Source of the DNA: Anastrepha obliqua
Lineage: Eukaryota; Arthropoda; Insecta; Diptera; Tephritidae
Reading direction: 5' to 3'
Assembly (NCBI RefSeq): GCF_027943255.1
Contig: NC_072893.1
Coordinates: 4,092,001 to 4,156,000 of the forward strand
DNA length: 64,000 nucleotides
Shown: piece by piece, positions 21,400 to 32,019 of the stretch
How the letters are laid out: each line of letters opens with the position of its first letter
Numbering within the stretch: the stretch's first letter is position 1
Made by a program: the position numbers and the translations under genes
The notes under the pieces: generated by a model
Told to the model about the DNA's origin: nothing
Seen by the model: only the letters and a program-made list of their open reading frames with translations
The model's database searches: none

Positions 21400-22480
21400 G
21401 CGGCGAATTCCACATAACAGGCAGTCCAGGAAAAAAATGTGTTTAAAGGGCATTCAAGTTTTAACAGAAAATGAGTAAAACAGTCCAAATGCCAGCATGA
21501 TTTCGTGCCACTAAAATCTAGCTGCACCAATCTTACGTTAAATTTATTTATATAGGTTTTTTTCAAAAGCTTTCGCCAAGGCTGATCGTACTTTTCTTAT
21601 GAATAAATTTTCGGCATTCGGAATTAAAGGGGCACTCTCAAAATGTTTCAGTTATTTTTTTAACTGGGAGAAAGCTTTTGTAAAAATGGGTACCATGAAA
21701 TCGTTCGGTTCAGTAAAAGGGTGTTCTGGCATAACTCAGGGGACACACTGCAGTCCACTGCTCTTTTTGATTTTTAATAATAATTTACCAATTCAAAGTG
21801 TTTAATGTTCGCGGATGATTTGAAGTTGTTTTTGAGAAGCCGTACCGTGATTGACTACAGTAATCCTCAATTTGACTTTGACTATTTTCACACGTGGCGC
21901 ACATTGAATAATTTACATTTAAATGTTCAAAAATATTATTTTGCATCGGATTCTAGGAAGACTAGTCCTTAAACCTTCTATCAACTAAAAAATAATAAGG
22001 TAAGGAACTTGGGTCTGATTTTCGATTCGAAAATAACGTTTTTGGTGCAAGTGGACTATATTGCGTTTAAAGTATTTTCAATAATTGGGTTTATTCGCCG
22101 GAGCTCTGAACATTTCTCTAATTGAATGACTTGAAAAGCGCTGTATAATCCGTGGGTGTGCAGTTTCATAGATTATTGTTGTATTATTTTGAGAACTCAA
22201 AAACTCTCTTCTATGAGAGCTTGTATTGTCTTAGTGAAGAATGGTTCGTCTTCGGTGGCTGGTTTTCCTTAACTCTTCGAAAACTTCTGGTAAACAAACA
22301 CTCAGAATTGACTGTTTTAAGATTCTTTAGTGGTACAGCTGCAACATAATCAGATTTTCTTTAAAAACAGGCTATAATTAGCTTAGAATTTGCTCTTCTT
22401 GGAACACCCATACTATCGAGTGCTGCTTTGTGTCCGGTTCATACGAGTAGACTTAGATCCATTATTCGTAGTCTGTTATA
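21400..22480 (+). pseudogene. Jockey-like non-LTR retrotransposon, reverse transcriptase fragment with FADD motif
   Basis: From about 21490 the frames give QHDFVPLKSSCTNLTLNL, typical of the region entering the RT palm. The turn-and-palm region around 21715-21770 follows in broken form. At 21805 comes MFADDLKLFLRSRT, the catalytic FADD motif with both Asp intact. The thumb follows with NLGLIFDSKITF (about 22008), GFIRRSSEHFSN and a degenerate CSFIDYCCIILRTQ (usually 'LEYCS.VWSP'). The end near 22480 reads NVMDVLEPP. There are stops and frameshifts throughout. The mariner fragment on the opposite strand begins immediately after. Confidence 0.65.
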
Positions 22481-22483
22481 ATG

Positions 22484-22822
22484 TCATGGATGTCTTGGAA
22501 CCACCGACATAAGTCTTTTTTTCTTCGTATATTGAATATATGCTGATCCCACCAATACCTCTATCACGCGCAATGCGACATGACGATCTTGCGTTACCAA
22601 TTGACGCCCTGCATTGATTGTTTCCGGCATGGTAACCGGGCTCGGACGGCTTTCACGAAATTCATCTTGTAAAGATCGCCGACCACGTTGGAACTCGTTG
22701 CACCAGCGTTTCACAGCGGCTAAGAGTGGTGCTTTAATGCCAAATGTCGAACTAACTTGATCAATGCAGTCTTGCCTCAATAACCCATATCGAAAATTGT
22801 AATATTGTAATTCGTGGCGCAA
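22484..22822 (-). mobile_element. Mariner transposase N-terminal fragment (DNA-binding half)
   Basis: A minus-strand open stretch of 112 codons reads QDCIDQVSSTFGIKAPLLA, VKRWCNEFQRGRRSLQDEF, then RPSPVTMPETINAGRQLV and QDRHVALRVIEVLVG. This is the paired helix-turn-helix DNA-binding region of classical mariner transposases, including the conserved W-x-x-x-F-x-x-G-R-x-S/D linker. The catalytic half is absent: the reading breaks down at about 22530. It is a distinct lineage from the other mariner relatives in this window, which start MER.TL. No terminal repeats recognised. Confidence 0.8.
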
Positions 22823-23044
22823 AAATGTTCACGAATTAATTCGAAATTTTGGGCGAGATAAATTTTTAGCTCACTGAAAAAAGAACAAATAAAGCTTGTA
22901 AGTGAAAACGTTTTGTGAAAGTTTATACTAAAAGATACCAAACATTTTGATAGAAATTTCGAATTAGAGCTCACCCCATATAGTGTTACAAAGGCGCAAA
23001 ATATAAAAGGCAACCCTAGCATTTTGGACATGGTTTTAAATTTT

Positions 23045-23240
23045 GCTGAAATTTGGCTTATTTGTAGGCTCAGGTAGGTAGGTGGTAGGTAAAATGTATG
23101 AAGTACCAGTCTGGCACCCCCAAATAGCACTAAAGCGCCTTTATAACATAACATAAAGCGTTTTTATAACATTTTGAGACCTTTAACGTACAGATATCTA
23201 TAGCTAGCCCGAGCTGTTGATGTAATGGAGAAGGCTTTGA
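23045..23240 (-). repeat. Solo 3' UTR of the 7955/20000 non-LTR family
   Basis: GGTAGGTAAAATGTATGAAG, ACCAGTCTGGCACCCCCAAA and TAGCACTAAAGCGCC are the complement of the 3' UTR blocks at 21000-21110 and match 7975-8030. No coding part is attached, as expected from extreme 5' truncation during target-primed reverse transcription. Confidence 0.65.
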
Positions 23241-23429
23241 GTATATTTAGAAATAGATAAAAAAAAACAGTTTGAAAAAAATCTAATAAATTTCCGATTA
23301 ATTCAATGTGGAAAATTATGATCTTTTTAACATTTAAAATCATTTTTTTTTTTTTGCCTAAATTATACTTTATTAAAAATGTTTTTTGGAATGTTTCTTT
23401 TTTTTAATTTTGGGTGGAAAACTAAAAAA

Positions 23430-23610
23430 CAGGTCGATGTCTCCTCGGTGGACAAATGTAAACCTGCGAGTGTAGTTCTGAAATGAAAAATCTTCCCATC
23501 ACCATCAACCACCAGCACTTCAAGGCGGCATAAAATTGTTTAGATCCCTTTCTGCAGGAGCACAAAAATGTAGGAGAAGCTGCACCTAATCCGTCAAGGT
23601 CATAAGGACC
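23430..23610 (+). repeat. tRNA-headed SINE copy 6, very diverged
   Basis: CAGGTCGATGTCTCCTCGGT, then CTGCGAGTGTAGTTCTGAAA and CACTTCAAGGCGGC align in order with body blocks of the SINE. The head is missing and the body is shortened. Confidence 0.4.
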
Positions 23611-23639
23611 AGACAGCTATCTTTCCCCGTTTCCCATTA

Positions 23640-26368
23640 ACGTTTCTTGAGTTGCACTGGGTTAAAAAACTTTTAAATTCATAAATTCATTACTTGCACA
23701 CGCGTGAGTTTATTTTTTTGCCGCCAACGCTCACAAAGATCTTTTCAAAAATTGTTGCTGCCTAAGCCGATTCTGTGGCCCTAAGCTGCACATACCAACA
23801 TAGCAGGCAAACAAATCCACACAAAGGCAAACAGTCGCAAAGTCAATTGCATAGAACAATGTTTGTTTGCCTCCAAATGTTGCAAATGGAATAACAGCTG
23901 TCACATTCAAAATATCAGCAAATTTGAATGCTTTGTTCACAGTTTTCGAATTTGAATTCAAATTCAATTATATGCAACTACTTTTTGTTTAATTTTCGCC
24001 ACTGTCCTCACACAGCAGCAGCGCCAGTGGCAGAGCTGCCCCCATTGGGGGTTGACAATGATGCACTTTTGTTGTTATGCTGGGGATAGGGGCTGCTTTG
24101 AAAAAAATCAGAGCATCCGCATGTATTTCCATTTACTTTTTTGCATTGCACTTTTTTGTGGTTTCGACGAGAGCGTGAGGCTCAGAAAAAATGACAACAG
24201 ATAAAAAAGTGCAAGCAAAAATAAAAATTAATGTATGTTATGCTCGCATGTGCGTAAATGTGTGCATGTGTGTATGTGTATGTGTGAGAGAGTTTGCGTT
24301 AGGCTGCCGAAAAAGTGAACGACAGCAACAGCGGCGATGACGTCGACGCCGACATAAGACTACCACAACGAAAACGACCAATGCAACGCGCCGCTCACAC
24401 ATGTCCTTATCGCCGACCAGACACTAGCATGGATGGCCGCACACTCATACAGATGTTCCAAAACGTCGGTCGTCGTTTGCCGGTAGCCGCGTCCGCTCGC
24501 CCAACAACTGCGACTGCCGCTTTCGCCGCTGCCCTGCTTCAACTTGCACTTCTGTGCAATTTTTTTCATTTTTTATTTCAACGTTTATCATTTTTTCCAA
24601 CTCCCATTTCGTTTGTGATTTTTGAGCATTTTCGGCTCGGTTTGGCATTCGCTCCCTTCCCGGTGCTGCGTTGCTCCTTTTTGGGGCGCACATTTTTATT
24701 TATTGCACTAAACTGTGGCGCAGTGAGGGGTAATGGACAACTGACAGTAGGCAGCAGAGGCTATGGCGGCAGCTCTGTTGACTTTGCAGCGCCAGTCCGC
24801 GATGCAGGACGACTAACCTGACGCACTTGCATTATAGCGATCGCAGCCGCGCGCAAAGTCAAAAGCAGGCGGTTACGGCGGCGGCGGCGGCGGCGACGGC
24901 GATGCAGGCGAGGAACAAATTTTTATATGGTTTCAATTAAATTTTTGCACTTTTTTTTGTGTGGTTGGTCAGTTTTTGTTTGATTTTTATTTTGAATGCC
25001 TTTGCTTTTTTAGCATTCGCCAATTGAACTCGATAGAGAAGCGAGGATAATGCAATGCTTAAATACGAATTGAGCAGGGTAGGTGGCATGCTACATGCAC
25101 ATATGCAACACATGCTCACATACACACTCAGCGACTATTGAGTTTCGTCGTTGCGCTCGAGTTTGAGTGGAATGTTTTGGAACGAACGCTCCGTGCCGTA
25201 GGATAGAAAGCAGTGGTCTTGTGAGCCTACTGATTGATTTTTATTTTTCTGCCTCACTTGTGTGCACGAAACGGTGGCAGGAGAAATCCCGAAAAGCCCA
25301 AAAAATAGTAGAAAAAGATATGAAACAGCAAAAAATCAAAGCCTGCAACGTCAACAACATCAATAGCAACAACATTGACAACACAACCACAGAGCACACA
25401 TCCAACGGCGCGGGACATGCGTCGGGGCAGTATATCGCTGCTCGGACCCTGCACGGCCACGGCCTACGCGTGGCGATCTCTGCACAACAGCTCGGCTCGA
25501 GTCGGCAAACAACTTGCAGCAAATCGGCTCTGTACGCCAATTGCGGGCGACGGCAACTAAGCGCACGGAAGCGGCGGCAAAGTTAACAGCAATAGCAACA
25601 GCAACGCAGCTTAGCGCTCAGCTCGACTTGGTTTGCTCCAGCCATGGACGACATACGCGACAAACGGCAACGGCAGCGGCAACGGCAACGGCAAGAGCAA
25701 TAGCAACAGTGGCGCGACGCAGCGTTTCGGCCTGACTCGACACAGAGATCCAAAACTTGTGCCCAAAATAATTTTGGAATAGTTCAGAACAGTTTAGATG
25801 AACATCAGTGAGCTTTCGGATTGGTCGTGTTTTTGGAGCTTTCCTTACTACCGAGCGATCCCAATAGGAGCAAAAGCATTAAATGTTGCTATCAAATTAC
25901 TTGTTTCCCCAAAGTGTAGAAAAACCTAATAATTGTGAAACTACAATATATAAAACAAATCAAAAAATTATTTAATGAAAAAATGAAGATTTTTCGAAAA
26001 AACGAAATGCTGCTGAACAGTGAGTGATTTTTAGAGCGTAAAACATAGCGGCGCTCCAAAGAAGTGCTGACGTGGCGAGCTAAGCAGATAACAGTACACT
26101 TTCGGAGTTTCAAACTATGTAATTAAATTGGAAAAATGTGTGTCTTGAAAACGCAAATTTGCGATACGAAGAAGAAAACTTAGTGAAAAGAGGAAAACAT
26201 ACAAAGTGAAAATCCCCAAAACTGGAGTTGAGTGAAAGTTAGTGATATGATTGTACCCGAGAGTGAACTCTACTGAGCATTCAAGCAGAACTAAAAATAC
26301 GAACTAAAACTAAAAAAACACGAAAAAAATAAGATTATCCTGTCAACAGTTGGAATTCGCTGTATTTA
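23640..26368. other. Unique, GC-richer block; possibly promoter and 5' UTR of a plus-strand gene
   Basis: No transposon signature. It contains GGC repeats at 24875-24897 and (C/A)GGCAA and CAGCAA repeats at 25575-25715. After 25740 comes an A-rich, ATG-poor segment with phrases such as AAGTGAAAATCCCC and GAGTGAAAGTTAGTGATATG. That texture is what many fly 5' UTRs look like, and it leads into the candidate exon at 26369. Open stretches at 24315-24821 and 25167-25586 are GC-driven; the first lacks an ATG start. I could not identify a core promoter. Confidence 0.3.
24875..24904. repeat. GGC/GAC trinucleotide repeat
   Basis: Run of GGC triplets ending GGCGACGGCGATG in the unique block. Confidence 0.7.
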
Positions 26369-26395
26369 ATGAGTAAGCTGATGTGGGCACAAAAG
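26369..26395 (+). CDS. Candidate first coding exon (nine codons) ending at a splice donor; identity unknown
   Basis: ATG at 26369 starts MSKLMWAQK, followed exactly in phase 0 by a strong 5' splice site, AAG|GTAAGC, at 26393-26401 (8 of 9 positions fit the metazoan consensus). An in-frame TAA lies 12 codons upstream, so the ATG would be the true start. The preceding few hundred bases have the A-rich GTGAAAA texture of dipteran 5' UTRs. The next exon is not in view; the following DNA is SINE-bearing and could be intron. I do not recognise the peptide. Short motifs like this occur by chance, so this is a candidate only. The donor could equally end a non-coding leader exon. Confidence 0.3.
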
Positions 26396-26884
26396 GTAAG
26401 CGAAGATAAAAATATGTACCGAAAAGAATAGCGTTTAAACAATTTCCATGCTTTCTTCGGGCATTTGAGCAACAGGCATGAGAAGTACTTAGTTAGACAC
26501 AAATACAGCAGTAAGCTAATTTTTATTCATATATCCTTTTAATAAACAAAAACGTATTGAAAGCCAAAACTCCTATGCCATGCACTTTTCAAAATCCTTC
26601 AGCACATTCGTCTTTGCCGAAGTCAGACTTATTAGTAGCGTCCTTTGAAATATGGGTCAAATAAAAACTGCTTCCTACTATGGAAAGAAAATGGGCTTAT
26701 TCGACGCTTTCTGAATCGTTATGAAGTGTTGAGCAAACCTTAACTTCTTTGCGCAGCAATTACTTAAATAGTTACGTCTCAACAATTTCCAGCGACAGCA
26801 GGGAAGCTGAAGAGATGATATTGAAACTATTGAAACTTCAAGGCTATACTCCAATAAGTAATAATAATAAATTTTAAAAAATAA
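26396..26884. other. No recognised feature (possible start of an intron)
   Basis: Ordinary AT-rich sequence; would be the 5' part of the intron if the 26369 exon is real. Confidence 0.25.
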
Positions 26885-27192
26885 TTGGCGCATACACTTC
26901 TGTTAGGTGTTTGGCTGAGATCCTCCTCCTATTTGTGGCATACGTATTGATGTTATTCCACAAATGGAGAAACCTACATTTCTAAGTCTACTCCGAACGG
27001 CAAATGTTTTTTGTATGAAAAAAATGGTTTCTTCACGGCAGAAATACACTCGGAGGTTAGCCATTGCCTGCCGAGGGGCGACCGCTGTTAGAAAAAACAT
27101 TTTCTATTATTTCGCTGTTTCATGCACGGAGCCACGCGGAGTTTTCCGAATGGTAGTCACGCACCAACCCATTCAGCAACGGTGGCCGTAAG
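26885..27192 (-). repeat. tRNA-headed SINE copy 7, near full length
   Basis: From left to right: AATTGGCGCATACACTTCTG (3' end), GATCCTCCTCCTATTTGTGG, the pairs ACTCCGAACGGCAAATG and GAAATACACTCGGAGGTTAG, TGCCTGCCGAGGGGCGACCG, and the head GAATGGTAGTCACGCACCAA and ATTCAGCAACGGTGGCCG at 27150-27190. This is the complement of the 4240 copy over essentially its full length. Box B is degenerate. Confidence 0.75.
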
Positions 27193-27959
27193 TAGCAGTT
27201 ATACCTAGTCGGCCAGCATGAACTCCCTTTGTCCGTAAGCTGGTACGAGTGACGATATGAAAGGGATGGCCTGTTTTAATCAGCTGCGCTCCACTGAACG
27301 CTCCCATTGAAATGTATGCAGCAATGAGTTAATCAAAACGAGGTTTTAATTAGCAACAGCTCAGCATTTTTATGTTGTTCCATTACTGTCTATAGGACTA
27401 CTAGTAAAAAAGCAAACCAGCTTGAGCCACCTCATTACCCATCGGCTATTAACTATTTTTGCCTAACTCTTCTTTAAATGCTTTTTTTAAGTGAGTTTGA
27501 GTTTTAGTGAAAGCTGGGTAATAGACTCTCGCGCTTTTCCATTCACTCCTTTTGTAAAAAGCCTCAACGAATGGCTCACTTGTTTAACCCTCAACTGCTG
27601 ATGTGAAATTTACAGGCGCCTCAGCTCCACCTCCGCTTGAAGGCTTTACATTTTTAGAGACAGTTTTAGATGCGACCTTAACTCACTTTGAATTCTCAGT
27701 ACCATCAAATCTAGGCACAAATTAGTACTTGCTAGGCAATGCTTCTGTCGCAGTCACTTGTGAGCTGTGCGGTAATGTTCAATAGTTGTTTCCCAGACTC
27801 CACGCCACTGAAAGTGCGTTCATAAGCGGAGGTGCAAAATGGCATAAAGAGAATTCTCAACAGAAGTGGAAAAATAGTAAATTTATAAAAAGTAGCTAGT
27901 GAATTAGTATAGTCTGTAAGTTAATTAGTAAAAAAGTAAGTAATTAGTAGCCGTAAGTA
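27193..27959. other. Stretch without recognised gene
   Basis: No protein or repeat signature. The last 60 bases hold short imperfect repeats of AGTAAGTAATTAGTA next to the SINE start. Confidence 0.3.
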
Positions 27960-28262
27960 ACCCGTAGCCGAGTGGGTTGGTGCGTGACTAGCATTCGGAA
28001 ATGCGTAGGTTCGAAGATCCATGCATGAAGCAGTAAAGTTATGGAAAGTTTTTTTTTAATAGTGGTCGCCCTTCGGCAGGCATTGGCAAACATACGAGTG
28101 TATTTCTGCCATGAAAAAACTTCTGGTAAAAATCATCTGCCGGTCGGAGTCGGCTTGGAACTGTAGGTTCCTCCATTTGTGGAATAACATAGACACGCAC
28201 ACCACAAAAAGGAGGAGGAGCTCAGCCAAACACTTAACAAAAGTGTACGCGCGAATTATTTA
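27960..28262 (+). repeat. tRNA-headed SINE copy 8, near full length with good box A and box B
   Basis: Head CCCGTAGCCGAGTGGGTTGG (27961-27980) is a good box A region, and GTAGGTTCGAAGATCC (28005-28020) holds a near-consensus box B. Body blocks are all present, ending with AGGAGGAGGAGCTCAGCC and GTACGCGCGAATTATTTATT. It is the copy most similar to a tRNA in its head. Confidence 0.75.
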
Positions 28263-29370
28263 TTTGAATTTTTTAAATATGAAATTATGAAGAGACTATG
28301 TGAGACCCCTTTGTGTAGAACTTTTTCGCTCCACCGGGTGAAGTTTAGTAAATATTTACTCCTTTTATGCTAAGAAATTATTGCTATTTAAGAAAAGTAT
28401 ATTTTACAAAAAAAAAATCTCATTTGCCTTATTATGAAGTTATTAAGTACCTGATTGTTGAAATTTCAGAGTCGAGATGAAAATATAAAATCTTGCTAAT
28501 ATGTATGGATGTTTTCGTATATAAACATTTTCTCTAACAGATAGATTGGAAGAGGCGAATCGCTCTTGACTCGCAGTATCCCATGCTTTGGCTCGAAAGA
28601 ATTTTTATGTTTCGGGTCGGGCCACAGAAAATGGCTGCTCGGGAGCAGCCTACGAATTACCGGTAAAAACTTAAGTAGAAACTAAAGCTTATACTTTGAA
28701 AAGAAATTGAAAATTTTGAAATTATTGATAAACCTAATAATATAATATATAAATTTATAAATTTAGTCTATCAAAATACAAGTTTCTTAAAGACTATAGG
28801 CAAATAAAAAATTAATTACTTAAAGCACTAAAAATTACAAACTACGAAAGCTTGGGAAAGTAAGAGATTAAAAGTAAGTGTTCAAACTCATATTTCGCTA
28901 AAGAAAAAAAATCAAGACATTAATTACTGAAACAAAAAAAACAATTTAAGGTGGTTGACTAAGATGCCATACGGCCATGTAAAATCAGCATCAAAAGAAT
29001 TGAAAAACAAATTTAAGTCCTCACAAGCCCTAGAAATCGGAGCATTCGTAATTCGTTCTCGAGAAGCCAATTTTCAAGTTTTCATACTTTCTTATTAGGG
29101 ACATCAAATGGAATTTTACTCAGAAGGGAAGAACAGTCAATAGTCCCAGTAATGATACTAATAATAAATGAATTCCTCAGCTGTTTCTAAGTCAATGAAT
29201 AAACATCGAGAGCATTACGATGGTAAAGGCTTTGGAACGCTTAAAGATCGGAACGCAAGGCGAAGAAACCCCTTTGAAGAACTCTCCCAATCCGATTACA
29301 GAGACTTATATGGTACGGCCTGCACATAACAGCGGCAAATTCTAATCTCGATAGAATTGCTTGGACATTG
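28263..29370. other. Stretch without recognised gene
   Basis: AT-rich. A small hairpin, GGCTGCTCGGGAGCAGCC, is at about 28632-28650. The last part may belong to the retrotransposon that becomes readable at 29380. Confidence 0.3.
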
Positions 29371-29379
29371 GCTTCGAAT

Positions 29380-29900
29380 TTTTCTAATGAGATACCAAAC
29401 GAGCTAACAAGAAAAGGTTCGGCATTAGACGACATAACACAGGCGGTGGCAGTTGCTACCCCATTCAACTCAATAAAAACATCCATTGCGTCACACTACT
29501 CTGCTTTTGCCGAAGGAAGGTGGAAGTAATTAACTACATGCACAACAAAAACACAAACATGGCCGTCGTACAACATCCAGATAACGAATTACCTAGCATC
29601 TCACGTACTATTGCAACCCTTACAGGTTACTTGAAGGTAGGGGATCATGCAGCCACACTTAACCTTCCTTTCAATCCCATATGCAGAAGCTGTGAGATAG
29701 AGGGGGTGAAATAAAGCCTTTTTCACTACCTTTGCGAATGTCCAGGCCTAGCTAAAGCAAGACTTCGCTCTTTCGGTAAGCCTCTCCTACAGCAAGTTAA
29801 TGAAATCTCAGACATAGGGATAACAAGTTTGCAGCTCTTCTTGGATCTCCCGAAATGCAACTCAAAAAAAAAACAAAAAAGAACGAGAACGAGACATAAC
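29380..29900 (+). pseudogene. Non-LTR retrotransposon tail, same family as 13779-15240
   Basis: From about 29382 the reading is EIPNELTRKGSALDDITQAV and then FNSIKTSIASHYSAFAEGRW, closely matching DELARKCSTLDIAEVVAV and LKASIASHYHALAERRW in the 13.8-kb element. This is the end of RNase H and its linker. After a frame change near 29520 it continues to ATLTGYLKVGDHAATLNLPF, then NPICRSCEIEGVK and, after a TAA, FHYLCECPGLAKARL at 29730. The C-C-H-C knuckle residues are all present. The open stretch on the opposite strand at 29241-29486 is a shadow of this. Confidence 0.7.
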
Positions 29901-30639
29901 ACGACATCAGTGGTAGTAAAACGGCGCTAATCGCTAATTAGGATTATTTCGGTAGAAATACTCAACCACTTCATCAACAAAAACAAATACTAATTTCGAT
30001 CTAACAAAAGCACAATAAAATGTTTTCAGAGTGCGTGGGCTGGTAAATGCAGAACAATTTCGGCGTACGAATCCTGGCATCGAATATGAGCGTCTTACAA
30101 CGTGGCTAGTGGCTTAAATAGATATATATTTTCTACATTCTTGTAAATAACGGTATGTTAGTAGTAATTTGTAGCACGCGGCTAGTTTTTGCTCACGCTC
30201 ATTCGTAGTAATATTTTAAGTCATTAAAGGCAAACATGAAATTTCTATTCAGTCACTTGTATTTTGTAAAATTTAATTAATTAATTTTTTTTTTAATTTT
30301 TTTTTTTGAATTTTTTTTTTATATATTTTTTTTAATTTTAATTTTATGAAAGCTACATTTGTTCAGTAACATTTTACAAGTAAGTTAGACATTTAGCCTA
30401 CGTCAATACAAATGAAGTCGTATCAAATGAAGCATAATTTGAAGAAGTGCTAAAATTGTATGTCATTTCAAGTAAATCTTATAATAAAAGACAGTTGCAT
30501 ATATCCTTGAAAAACTGGTAGACTAGTGAACAAATTCAGCAATCGAAGAAGGTAGCTGTTGTGTCCTGGTGATGTGTCCTGGTATGATTTATCTATAGTT
30601 TTTTTTTTTTGGTACGCGGACCTTGGAGGTGGAATCTTC
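29901..30639. other. AT-rich stretch without recognised gene
   Basis: T runs at 30287-30308 and 30600-30610. Nothing nameable. Confidence 0.3.
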
Positions 30640-31330
30640 TAAAGATGCGTATGAGCCGACTCACAAGTTACAGCCATAGTTGCACGTTTCTTTAGATTCT
30701 AGCATATATTGTACTAGACTAGCAGCTGTCATGCTCTCGCCGATATTTGAGCGTCACATGCTTCGTTCCCCATCAAACCTAGAGCATTCTAACAGGGCAT
30801 GCTCAAGCGTTTCATGTTTTCCTTGTCAGTATAGGCAAAATGGGGAGTCTCTGTGCTTGTATTTGTACAAATACTGCCTAAAACAGCCATGCCCAGTTAA
30901 AAACTATGTCAGCATGAAGGTAACGTTTCCATATGTTCTCCGGATCCATTTCTGTATGTCGGGGATCATAGTGAAAGCGGTTCTTCCCTTCCCACTATCG
31001 CTCCATTTGGCCCGCCAGTTTTACAGAGCGGTATCGTCGATCCTCTGTAGGGCGCCCCTCAGTGAGGCTTTGTCACCAGATACCCACGCGTTTTTTGCAT
31101 GGGGGTATTTTTGTTTCATGCATTTTACCTTTATATCGAGGGGGATTCTGCCTGCTATTACCCCTGCTGCTTTGTTAGATATGGTCCTATAGCCTCTAAT
31201 GATTCTGACATTGCATAATGTGTACACCTTGTTTAGCCTGTCTCAAATTGCTGGAATATTTCACTACGTCGCCCCACACTTCCAGAGCGTAAAACAGGAT
31301 CGAGTTGCAGACGCTTGCTAACAATGCTCT
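30640..31330 (-). pseudogene. R1/I-like non-LTR retrotransposon, C-terminal part
   Basis: Reading leftwards, 31227-31020 gives VRIIRGYRTISNKAAGVIAG and PLDIKVKCMKQKYPHAKNAW, the connector after the RT thumb in R1-like elements. Further on, around 30905-30770, it gives FTGHGCFRQYLYKYKHRDSP and ETLEHALLECSRFDGERSM. This is the C-terminal 'GHG...H..C' region whose knuckle is normally C-x2-C...H...C. The second Cys codon is TGA here. Frameshifts separate the blocks. No RT active site or RNase H present. The long plus-strand open stretch at 30680-31192 is its shadow. Confidence 0.65.
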
Positions 31331-31691
31331 CATTTGTTGCTTTGGTCCGCCCACATTGGGCACCAGCTGTTCTCGCTGCTCTCGCCGAGGTAAGATTCAG
31401 ACATCATGGCTCTCACGTTTTAGTTACGTCGGTGGATATACATAGCAGATTTAAATATCACACACCTCGTGAATTTCATCAACAGCTTGAAGTGATTAAC
31501 GCAATTATATGATAATTAGCCGTCATGCAGTCATCACCCTCCTCTAATCTAAAGTCCTTTCTTCCATTTCCCGCTGCCCGGTTCTTCTCCCTCTGTTTTT
31601 CCTCTGTATGGTATCACAATTGACGAATGAATTTGAGTCTTCATCCAAGTGAGCTCTGACATGAGCAGCCATTTATCCTATCCTATTTCAC
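31331..31691. other. No recognised feature
   Basis: Probably flanking retrotransposon debris; no motif can be read. Confidence 0.25.
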
Positions 31692-31995
31692 CCCGGCCGC
31701 TCTAGCTGAATAGGTTGGTACGTGACTACCTTTCGGAGGCGCAAATCTCCAAACACGAAACATCAAAATGATAGAAAAGGTTCTTTCTAATATCGGGCGC
31801 CACTCGGCAGGCAATGGCAACCTCCTAGTCTATTTCTGCCATGAAAAAACTCCTTATAAAAAAAAGTTATTTGCTGTTCAGAATCGGCTTAAAACTGTAA
31901 GTCCCTCCATGTGTGGAACAATATCAAGACGCACGTCAAAAATAGGATGAGGAGCTCGACCCAAGAACTAAAAGGAGTGCATGTGTCAATTATTT
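31692..31995 (+). repeat. tRNA-headed SINE copy 9, near full length
   Basis: Head CCCGGCCGCTCTAGCTGAAT, GTACGTGACTACCTTTCGG, body GGGCGCCACTCGGCAGGCAA, CAGAATCGGCTTAAAACTGT, CATGTGTGGAACAATATCAA, end GTGTCAATTATTTATTAATT. Box B (CAAATCTCCAAAC) is degenerate. Confidence 0.75.
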
Positions 31996-32019
31996 ATTAA
32001 TTTTTTATTTATTTATCCC

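Noticed and set aside
24315..24821. 168-codon ORF in the unique block
   Set aside because: It begins at GTG rather than ATG, has composition bias of a GC-rich block, no domain, and no splice context. Kept only as part of the unique-block description.
28620..28655. Short GC hairpin as possible small RNA
   Set aside because: Stem is only about 7 bp and there is no flanking precursor-like fold.
29241..29486. 81-codon minus-strand ORF
   Set aside because: Shadow of the plus-strand retrotransposon tail (IASHYSAFAEGRW reading).
30680..31192. 170-codon plus-strand ORF
   Set aside because: It is antisense to the R1-like C-terminal relic on the minus strand, whose reading gives recognisable protein motifs.
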